Below, one piece after another: positions 1-4,940 of a stretch of 8,039 nt of DNA (within the stretch, counting starts at the first letter, position 1; the number at the start of each line of letters is the position of its first letter). The translations under genes were made by a program, and so were the position numbers. Below the pieces are notes generated by a model. That model ran no database searches. It was not told the origin of the DNA and saw nothing but the letters and a program-made list of their open reading frames with translations. This DNA comes from an uncultured Clostridia bacterium (GTDB lineage: Bacteria > Bacillota > Clostridia > Christensenellales > UBA1242), in contig CANQQH010000048.1 in assembly GCA_947625955.1 (NCBI GenBank), forward strand, positions 1-8,039, written 5' to 3'.

Positions 1-30
1 AAAACCATTTTGATGAGCATTGTAAATCAA

Positions 31-69
31 AAAAAGAAAGTCGGGAAAGTTTCCCGATTTTCTTTTTTC
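31..69. terminator. Bidirectional intrinsic terminator
   Basis: A perfect 7-bp stem (41-47 with 51-57, TCGGGAA/TTCCCGA) has a 3-nt AGT loop. It is preceded by an A-rich run (30-39) and followed by a T-rich run (58-69). Read on the plus strand the T-run follows the stem; read on the minus strand the complement of the A-run supplies the U-tract. It can therefore end a gene entering from the left as well as the minus-strand DUF262 gene that stops at 134. Confidence 0.8.
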
Positions 70-133
70 TCACCTTGGCGACGCACATTTTTGATGGGAG
101 TTGATTTGCGGGGGGAGAAGGGAGGCGGGTTTG

Positions 134-2017
134 TTAATCTGCGGCGTCTATGGAGTCGTCGTCGGTGTCTTCTGGTTCGACGGTTTTGATGCCAGTGGTT
201 TCAAAACACCATTTTTGTTTTGCAAAAACTATCAATTTATTTGCTCTCATTGATATTGAGTTCTGTGTCCAATTTCCGTTTTCCATAAAGTTGTCAAGTT
301 CATTTTGACTCATAAGAGGCGCTTTGGTGAAATACAAACTATCTTTATCTTTCACCTCGTTGTTACTTTTGCGCGCGTTCGCTGAAAGTGGGTCAATTGT
401 CAAATTTCCGATTGAGTGCAAATAATTCTTGTCAAAATATTTCCTTTGCCCGACCTTGGCAAATTTTTCATCTTGCAGGATGCGATTTTTATCTTTATCG
501 CCCTTTTGCGCCACGATGTGCTCAATTGTAAGTTTTTTTCTTGGCTCCGTTTGCCACAAATCGTCAAAGGATAAAGGTGAAAAGCCGTCTTTTTCTCGCA
601 AATAATTTTCATAGCTCCAAAAGAAATAGTTCTTGTCTGGCGAGTAATAATCGATATAGAAATCCTTATCTTTCAATCTCTCAATGAATTTTTCATCGTC
701 TCCAAGCTGGATTATCTTTGTTTTTATATCCATAAACAGGCTTTCGAAATCGCCCTTAAAATCCCTTGCCAAACAAAATAGAGGATCCTGATATTTGTTT
801 GATTGATACTTCAAAATTGTAAGTCCGCGGAAGCAAAAAATTTCTAGCCATTTGCAAAGATTCATAAAGTTGCTTTTGTCTTCATCTTTGTCTAAGCTAT
901 ACGCTTTTATCAAAAGTGGATAAATTGACGCCATTCTATCAAGTGCAAGCAGCCTATAAAAGAACTCATATTTTTTGCCAAACATAATACTTATCGCATT
1001 GAAGGCAGTTTTGAGATTGTTAATATAGTTTTCTATATAGTCATTCAAAATTTGTTCGTTTTTTTCTTTGCTCTCGCCGTCGGATGAGTCTGTGACATTC
1101 ACCACCAACTTATTTATTTTTTCTTTCAGTTCTTCAAGGTAGTGTTGGTAGGCCTTCACGCTCTTGTTGTTTATTTTCTTGTTTTTCCAGTCCTCAAAAG
1201 CAATGAACATATATTGCTGGATTGAGTCTTCGTTCAAATTAAACTTTTTATTTCCACTCATGCCTTCATATGTGTTGTATATGTCATTAAAACCTTGTTG
1301 GATGGTATTCAGTAGGGAATTATTCTTTTTGAGCGTTGTTGAGACTTTATACATCAAATAACTTTTTGTTTTTTCAAGGTTCGTTAGAACTTTTCCTCTA
1401 TCATTTGTGGTTTCAAAAATCATGGCGGCTTCGTTTCTGTCGTTCACGCTATAAACCAAGCAGTTTGCGGCTTGTATTCTTGTTTTGAATCCTATCAATT
1501 CGTCTTTGTCGGAGTCTTTAAGCGTTTTTGCGAAATATGATTTTGCGAAACACAAATTGTTTTGTGCCGGTGTTTTTGGGGTGGCTCCACTATTCTCGGC
1601 TAATATGAAGGACTTGAAATATCCGTCATCTTGGTCTTGCAATTGGAGCACATAGTTGTTCTTATATTTGATGTATTTTTTATATAGTTCATCCGCCTCG
1701 CTTGTTTCCCCGATTGCATTCAATCGTTCTATCAAACATTTGATGAAAATGACAAGAGTTGTGAGCCTCTGTTGCCCATCCACGATTTCGTAAGTATCAT
1801 CGGCACTGTCACTATCTTCATTAGCGTCATCCTTTTTTTGCAGAAGAATAGTCCCGTAGTAATACTTTTTGTAGTTCTCCGTGTGGCTAAAATCATCCAA
1901 AAAATCTTTTAATTGTTTCTCTTTCCATGCGTAGCTTCTTTGATAATTTGGGATTTCGAAATATGTCTCCTCAACAAAAATATTTTTTATACTTTGTTTC
2001 CCGTCTGGAATTGCCAT
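134..2017 (-). CDS. DUF262-DUF1524 protein, GmrSD-like type IV restriction nuclease
   Basis: A 627-aa cytosolic protein. The N-terminal DUF262 (GmrS/ParB-like NTPase) domain shows IPNYQRSYAW at about residues 22-31, the diagnostic DGQQRLTTL at 80-88 and FETTNDRGKVLT at 201-212. A helical middle follows. The C-terminal DUF1524 (His-Me/HNH nuclease, GmrD-like) domain shows IEHIVAQ at 498-504 and HSIGNLT at 534-540, then spaced Asn/Lys residues at 547-556 as in active members. The last 15 residues are very acidic. In the known family (GmrSD; also SspE of phosphorothioate systems) NTP hydrolysis by DUF262 controls cleavage of modified, usually phage, DNA by DUF1524. No dnd or ssp genes are visible, so a stand-alone type IV enzyme is the best guess; the modification recognised cannot be told. 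The start is the ATG at 2017 with AGGAGGT 4 nt upstream. It is divergent from the DUF5662-like gene. Family call firm, substrate unknown. Confidence 0.92.
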   Translation of the reverse strand: MAIPDGKQSIKNIFVEETYFEIPNYQRSYAWKEKQLKDFLDDFSHTENYKKYYYGTILLQKKDDANEDSDSADDTYEIVDGQQRLTTLVIFIKCLIERLNAIGETSEADELYKKYIKYKNNYVLQLQDQDDGYFKSFILAENSGATPKTPAQNNLCFAKSYFAKTLKDSDKDELIGFKTRIQAANCLVYSVNDRNEAAMIFETTNDRGKVLTNLEKTKSYLMYKVSTTLKKNNSLLNTIQQGFNDIYNTYEGMSGNKKFNLNEDSIQQYMFIAFEDWKNKKINNKSVKAYQHYLEELKEKINKLVVNVTDSSDGESKEKNEQILNDYIENYINNLKTAFNAISIMFGKKYEFFYRLLALDRMASIYPLLIKAYSLDKDEDKSNFMNLCKWLEIFCFRGLTILKYQSNKYQDPLFCLARDFKGDFESLFMDIKTKIIQLGDDEKFIERLKDKDFYIDYYSPDKNYFFWSYENYLREKDGFSPLSFDDLWQTEPRKKLTIEHIVAQKGDKDKNRILQDEKFAKVGQRKYFDKNYLHSIGNLTIDPLSANARKSNNEVKDKDSLYFTKAPLMSQNELDNFMENGNWTQNSISMRANKLIVFAKQKWCFETTGIKTVEPEDTDDDSIDAAD

Positions 2018-2021
2018 GATT

Positions 2022-2028
2022 ACCTCCT
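2022..2028 (-). promoter_or_regulatory. Ribosome binding site of DUF262 gene
   Basis: On the minus strand AGGAGGT lies 4 nt before the ATG at 2017, a near-perfect match to the anti-Shine-Dalgarno sequence. It fixes this start. Confidence 0.85.
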
Positions 2029-2055
2029 CGTTGGTATATTCAAAAGTTGAGTATA

Positions 2056-2082
2056 ATTATAACATAAATTTTGCAAAGTCAC
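2056..2082 (-). promoter_or_regulatory. Promoter of DUF262 gene, extended -10
   Basis: The minus strand reads TGTTATAAT (2064-2056), a consensus extended -10. A weak -35 (GTGACT, 2082-2077) sits 15 nt further up, shorter than the usual 17, so the TG extension probably does most of the work. The predicted transcript starts near 2049, giving a leader of about 30 nt. Confidence 0.65.
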
Positions 2083-2157
2083 ATCAAAACAAACAGGAAT
2101 TGTAAGTTTTTTTGTAGTAGTAGATTGATATGATGGCTCGTATGTATTTGTACAACT

Positions 2158-2197
2158 GGGCGGGGCAGATAAATGGGGTATTGCAAAGGGGGAGGGG
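2158..2197 (+). other. G-run cluster, possible G-quadruplex
   Basis: Five runs of three or more G lie on the plus strand (2158-2160, 2162-2165, 2175-2178, 2188-2192, 2194-2197), separated by 1, 9, 9 and 1 nt. The last two runs fall within the promoter spacer of the DUF5662-like gene. The pattern could form a G-quadruplex on the non-template strand. Folding is inferred only. Confidence 0.4.
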
Positions 2198-2209
2198 ACG
2201 TGGTATAAT
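2181..2209 (+). promoter_or_regulatory. Promoter of DUF5662-like/zinc-knuckle operon
   Basis: TTGCAA (2181-2186) and TATAAT (2204-2209) are separated by exactly 17 nt, and the -10 is extended (TGGTATAAT). Transcription should start near 2216. That would exclude the GTG at 2215 as start codon and leave a leader of about 14 nt before the ATG at 2230. Confidence 0.75.
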
Positions 2210-2229
2210 ACTTCGTGAAAGAGGAAACG

Positions 2230-2742
2230 ATGGAACAGAACAAAGTTCTTTGCGATTACAGGCAATATGTTGAAAGGCATAAGGAGTGCGTCGAAAAAGG
2301 GTTTGCGATTTTGGAGCCGTTTTTGCGCGAGTATTTGAGTGGTGAAGAGTTTGCGCTGCTTTCGCAAAACATTAGAGTGCACGACCAATCGAAGTTTCAA
2401 GATGATGAATTTTTTGCGTATGCTGAGTATTTCTACGGCGACAAGGAAAAGGCGAGAAGCGAGTTTGAGAAAGCAAAGAACTTGCATAAATCAAGAAACC
2501 CGCACCACCCGGAATATTGGAAAAGCAAAAGCGAAGAAATGCCGAGGGTGTTTGTTGTTGAAATGGTTTTGGATTGGTGGTCTTTTGGTCTCATGAAAGA
2601 TGATTTGGGCGAGATATTTGAGTTCTACAAAAAGCAAAAGGGCGGGCTCAATCTAACAAAAAACGAGGCTGAAATTGTTGAAAAAGTTATGTCTGCCATA
2701 GAGGAAGTCCAAGAAAATTTGCGCGGCAAAAGCGCGCGCTAG
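2230..2742 (+). CDS. DUF5662-like protein with HD-type histidines
   Basis: A 170-aa soluble protein resembling DUF5662, a family of unknown function found in bacteria and phages. Conserved-looking polar positions are H17, the HDQSKF motif at 51-56 followed by acidic DDEF, H86, the NPHHPEYW motif at 90-97, and EMVLDWW at 111-117. The order H...HD...HH...D recalls HD-superfamily metal sites, so a metal-dependent hydrolase is possible, but that is inference. The frame stays open in phase to a GTG at 2215, but that codon would precede the predicted transcription start near 2216. The ATG at 2230 has GAGG 5 nt upstream and is preferred. The gene stops 34 nt before the next one with no terminator between, so they probably form an operon. 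The divergent DUF262 neighbour suggests an accessory or phage-related role. Confidence 0.75.
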   Translation: MEQNKVLCDYRQYVERHKECVEKGFAILEPFLREYLSGEEFALLSQNIRVHDQSKFQDDEFFAYAEYFYGDKEKARSEFEKAKNLHKSRNPHHPEYWKSKSEEMPRVFVVEMVLDWWSFGLMKDDLGEIFEFYKKQKGGLNLTKNEAEIVEKVMSAIEEVQENLRGKSAR

Positions 2743-2764
2743 GCAAGACAAAATTTTGCTCAAA

Positions 2765-2771
2765 AAGGAGG
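2765..2771 (+). promoter_or_regulatory. Ribosome binding site of zinc-knuckle gene
   Basis: AAGGAGG lies 5 nt before the ATG at 2777. It sets the start here and rules out an in-frame TTG at 2756, which lies upstream of this site. Confidence 0.8.
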
Positions 2772-2776
2772 ATTTT

Positions 2777-3145
2777 ATGGAAACAAACGCAATTATTGCT
2801 GGTGAAAATGTGACGGTGGTTGTTTCGTCAATCGCGGCAAACCAAAGTTTTGTTGTGGCGTTTTGGGACGGCAACGAAAGGCATGGAATTGTCAACTCTG
2901 TTGACAAGGATTTTCTAATAAAAACTTGCGCGAATTGCGGATTTCCAAACACGATTTTGTTCAAGCATACCGACCATGCAAACAAAGATGGACTTTGCAG
3001 CGCGTGTGTTGTGCCTGACTCAAAAGCCAGCGATGGAATTTTCGTTGAAGAAGTTGAAGACGCAAATGGAATACACTTGGAAATATCGCCGTTCAAGAAT
3101 CGCGAAACTTCAAAAAAAGTCGAAAAAGAATCTCCACAAATGTGA
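2777..3145 (+). CDS. Hypothetical protein with four-cysteine zinc knuckle
   Basis: I do not recognise this 122-aa protein. Residues 1-50 are mostly hydrophobic beta-like segments (VTVVVSSIA, SFVVAFW) without a convincing signal peptide. CANC at 51-54 and CSAC at 74-77 form two CxxC pairs 19 residues apart, a typical zinc-ribbon or knuckle arrangement, with H64 and H67 between them. The tail is charged and rich in Lys/Glu. The start is the ATG with the strong AAGGAGG; the stop is TGA. It follows the DUF5662-like gene by 34 nt and probably shares its transcript. A nucleic-acid-binding or metal-binding adaptor role is possible but unproven. The coding call rests on the ribosome binding site, the frame length, the operon position and the paired cysteines. 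Confidence 0.7.
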   Translation: METNAIIAGENVTVVVSSIAANQSFVVAFWDGNERHGIVNSVDKDFLIKTCANCGFPNTILFKHTDHANKDGLCSACVVPDSKASDGIFVEEVEDANGIHLEISPFKNRETSKKVEKESPQM

Positions 3146-3150
3146 GGTGC

Positions 3151-3179
3151 TTGACATAAATCTTGCCAAGTGATATTTT
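3151..3179 (+). promoter_or_regulatory. Promoter of candidate small RNA
   Basis: A perfect -35 TTGACA (3151-3156) is followed after 17 nt by TATTTT (3174-3179), matching TATAAT at four of six positions. It begins 6 nt after the stop of the zinc-knuckle gene. No reading frame with a ribosome binding site follows, so the product would be an RNA starting near 3186. Confidence 0.6.
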
Positions 3180-3185
3180 ATATTT

Positions 3186-3301
3186 GCCGCTACCCTAAAA
3201 CAGGGAAGCCACGAAGGGAATCTTGCGTGGACAAGGAAGAACGTTTGGCAATTTTTGGCGTAGACTTCCTAGATGACTGCTTTTGCAGTCATTTTTCTTT
3301 T
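3186..3301 (+). ncRNA. Candidate structured small RNA, unknown family
   Basis: A segment of about 115 nt between a consensus-type promoter and a strong terminator, with no plausible coding frame. Visible helices: CCCT/AGGG (3193-3196 with 3202-3205, loop AAAAC); CCACG-AAG with CTT-G-CGTGG (3209-3216 with 3222-3230, one bulged G at 3225, loop GGAAT); AGGAAG/CTTCCT (3234-3239 with 3265-3270, enclosing a U-rich 25-nt interior); then the terminator stem. CTAC (3190-3193) could also pair with GTAG (3260-3263). AGGGAA occurs twice, and GGA four times in or beside hairpins. It does not match the conserved cores of SRP RNA, 6S RNA, tmRNA, RNase P or the common riboswitches that I know. No plus-strand gene lies downstream before 4941, so a cis-acting leader is unlikely. 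Its function is unknown. Confidence 0.55.
3273..3301 (+). terminator. Intrinsic terminator of candidate small RNA
   Basis: A perfect 8-bp stem ATGACTGC/GCAGTCAT (3273-3280 with 3285-3292) has a TTTT loop and is followed by a T-tract (3292-3301, one C). It works for plus-strand transcription. On the minus strand no U-tract follows, so it is not a good terminator for the gene ending at 3316. Confidence 0.88.
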
Positions 3302-3315
3302 ATAGTCGCAATTGG

Positions 3316-4203
3316 TTAAAAAACAATGACTTGTGATTTTAATAGCTGTTCGCCATTATATATTGAATTGATAAATCTCGAATTTTTATTTTCCCGAGAT
3401 CTAAACGTTTGTAGCGTTTTACTTAAGGTGTCTTCAATCTTTGCAGGATTAAAACACTTTTTTATCTTTTTATCATGATACATTCTGTCAAAAGTTAGCC
3501 ATCCATAATAATTATCGCGATAGTGCATAATGTATTCATCGGGAGACACGCAATAGGAAATATTGCAATCTACTTCTTTATTGATAAGTTCTTGCTTCCA
3601 ATAATTTTCGAATTCATCAATCATATAGCAATTTAGATTAATTTCATATAAATCCTTTATATTTTTGGGATAATAAATTTTCAAGGCTATATACTCGTTT
3701 GGATGTATATATGCTGGTAAACCCAAAATATCAGAATAGTAATTTCTGTTTACAAGTGATGTTCTCCAAGATATCAATTCATACCTAGAATAGATATTAA
3801 CATTGCTTTTATAATCCAGTTGCAAAAAACCAGCCTTGATGGTCTTTTTCCCTTTATTGACCAAAATGATTGTTTTGCATGACCAAAAATCATCTTCAAA
3901 ATCAAGACTATCATAATCAAAATAGATTGTGTTTAGTGCTGTAAGTTTAGGATTGAAGTATGGTAACAAAAAGAGCTCCATCTCGCGTTCCACAGACACT
4001 TGGTCATGAACTATAGAAAATTCTGGTCTGCTCGCAATAATTTTTTTGTTTTTTTCTTGATTTTTTTCTTGCTCTAATTTTTTATTGACCATATCATCAT
4101 GTTTTATGGTTAGTTTAACACCTAAAAAAGTAAAAAGTCCGCCTATCAAACCACCTAAAACAGAAGTTATGATAGGAACAACAACATAAAAAATTATATC
4201 CAT
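3316..4203 (-). CDS. Membrane-anchored hypothetical protein, AT-rich
   Basis: A 295-aa protein of no family that I can name. Residues 4-28 form one hydrophobic segment with a GGLIGGLF glycine pattern, a single membrane anchor. Residues 33-57 are Lys/Glu/Gln-rich and helical (short coiled-coil stalk). The remainder looks like a soluble, mainly beta domain (for example CKTIILVNKGKKT, aromatic-rich 170-260), probably cytosolic. The start is the ATG at 4203 with AAGGAG 5 nt upstream. The frame is open further up, but that extension would be an out-of-phase reading of the GIY-YIG gene (Pro/Ser-rich, unlike a real N-terminus). Base composition is clearly lower in GC than its neighbours (3601-3660 has 11 G/C of 60), which suggests separate acquisition. 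It lies 67 nt downstream of the GIY-YIG gene on the same strand and may be co-transcribed. Confidence 0.8.
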   Translation of the reverse strand: MDIIFYVVVPIITSVLGGLIGGLFTFLGVKLTIKHDDMVNKKLEQEKNQEKNKKIIASRPEFSIVHDQVSVEREMELFLLPYFNPKLTALNTIYFDYDSLDFEDDFWSCKTIILVNKGKKTIKAGFLQLDYKSNVNIYSRYELISWRTSLVNRNYYSDILGLPAYIHPNEYIALKIYYPKNIKDLYEINLNCYMIDEFENYWKQELINKEVDCNISYCVSPDEYIMHYRDNYYGWLTFDRMYHDKKIKKCFNPAKIEDTLSKTLQTFRSRENKNSRFINSIYNGEQLLKSQVIVF

Positions 4204-4208
4204 AACAT

Positions 4209-4214
4209 CTCCTT
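4209..4214 (-). promoter_or_regulatory. Ribosome binding site of membrane protein gene
   Basis: The minus strand reads AAGGAG, 5 nt before the ATG at 4203. This decides the start over the longer open frame that runs up into the GIY-YIG gene. Confidence 0.8.
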
Positions 4215-4270
4215 TTTTGATAAATTTATATAAGTTCGCAATAATGTTTTTATAAAAAATGGTTGGTGTT

Positions 4271-4723
4271 TTATTGTTGCCAGTTGGCGAAGGGGAGAGT
4301 GGAGTGGGAGAGAAGGAAGGATTTGAGGAGGGCGGATTTGGTTTGGATGGGGTTGGTGCAAGGGAAGTACCAGACTTCAAGGTTGTTCCAGCCTTTGATT
4401 TGACCAATGGCTCTGCCGCCGCGGGCGCGAACATCTTCGCCTTTCCAGTATTGTTTGTGAAGCTCTACGCGCGCCCTCATATTGTTGCTTCTGCCAATAT
4501 AGAGGATGTTCGAATCGGTTAGTTTTGCTTGCAATTTTTCTTGGGAGAAGGCGGGCTCAATTTCGGCGCAAGATTCTTCAAGTTCGCCGTTTGAAAGAAG
4601 TTCCACTTTGCCAAAGTCGTTCGGCAAAACGAAAATATAAACGCCCTCGCAATCGCCGTTATCTTGCAAACTGCCCAGTTTTCCACCGAACTCAAAGCTA
4701 TGACCCAAAAACATTTTTTCCAT
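4271..4723 (-). CDS. GIY-YIG-like nuclease-fold protein, catalytic Glu replaced
   Basis: A 150-aa protein with the GIY-YIG fold signature: GVYIF at 27-31 (the GIY strand), ILYIGRSNNMRARV at 73-86 (the YIG strand plus the conserved Arg), H89, then LEVWYF at 115-120 and a C-terminal helix ending LPFAN at 143-147. Where GIY-YIG enzymes carry the metal-binding Glu at the start of that helix, this protein reads QTKSALLKSF (127-136) with Lys129 (codon AAA). It may therefore be inactive in cleavage, or the residue lies elsewhere. The start is the ATG at 4723 with GGGAGA 7 nt upstream; a second ATG lies three codons later. The frame is open to beyond 5000 but that part overlaps the GNAT gene and is not coding. 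The membrane protein gene follows. Target unknown. Confidence 0.78.
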   Translation of the reverse strand: MEKMFLGHSFEFGGKLGSLQDNGDCEGVYIFVLPNDFGKVELLSNGELEESCAEIEPAFSQEKLQAKLTDSNILYIGRSNNMRARVELHKQYWKGEDVRARGGRAIGQIKGWNNLEVWYFPCTNPIQTKSALLKSFLLSHSTLPFANWQQ

Positions 4724-4748
4724 TTTGTGTTCTCCCAATTTTAGTTCT

Positions 4749-4778
4749 ATTATAGCAAACAATATGGGACAAAAACAA
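4749..4778 (-). promoter_or_regulatory. Promoter of GIY-YIG gene, extended -10
   Basis: The minus strand has TATAAT (4754-4749) preceded by TGC, giving an extended -10, and TTGTTT (4778-4773) with an 18-nt spacer. Transcription should start near 4742, about 19 nt before the ATG. Confidence 0.7.
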
Positions 4779-4914
4779 CTCATGCAAGGAACTTTATTCA
4801 TCGGCAAAGAATATTTTGAATTTTTCGCGGCGCGTGGTAGTATAAGGTTAAAAATGGGCGATGTGAACATTGCAAAGAAATAATTAAAAAATTGTTTATA
4901 AGCCTTGAAAATTA

Positions 4915-4923
4915 TGTTATAAT
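4915..4923 (+). promoter_or_regulatory. Extended -10 promoter of GNAT gene
   Basis: TGTTATAAT is a consensus extended -10. No good -35 sits at 16-18 nt (TTGTTT at 4892-4897 is 20 nt away). The start would be near 4930, right before the GGAGGAA ribosome binding site (4932-4938), so the leader is very short. Confidence 0.6.
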
Positions 4924-4940
4924 CAGGTGGCGGAGGAACT

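Noticed and set aside
107..129. G-rich run near the 3' end of the DUF262 gene as a G-quadruplex
   Set aside because: The runs are contiguous or irregular and do not give four separated GGG tracts with proper loops. On the transcribed mRNA it would be C-rich.
2719..2740. GC-rich hairpin (GCGCG...GCGC) at the end of the DUF5662-like gene
   Set aside because: No T-tract follows, so it is unlikely to be a terminator. The next gene starts 34 nt later.
2653..3096. Minus-strand open frame across the DUF5662-like and zinc-knuckle genes
   Set aside because: It lies opposite two genes with strong ribosome binding sites and conserved motifs. Its sequence shows no domain.
3147..3220. Cobalamin-riboswitch-like words (GGTGC, AGGGAA, CCGCTAC)
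   Set aside because: The order and spacing are wrong for a cobalamin riboswitch, the B12-box region is missing and no downstream gene would be controlled.
4204..4434. N-terminal extension of the membrane protein frame (Pro/Ser-rich, about 77 residues)
   Set aside because: It is an out-of-phase reading of the 3' end of the GIY-YIG gene. A strong ribosome binding site marks the ATG at 4203, directly before the membrane segment.
4259..4522. Plus-strand Gly/Glu-rich open frame antisense to the GIY-YIG gene
   Set aside because: Low-complexity shadow of the Pro/Ser/Leu-coding strand. No ribosome binding site and no recognisable motif.
4816..4883. Second promoter-like pair (TTGAAT/TATAAG) and a 9-codon frame at 4854-4883
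   Set aside because: The spacer is 19 nt, the -10 lacks the TG extension seen elsewhere, and the short frame has only a weak ribosome binding site.
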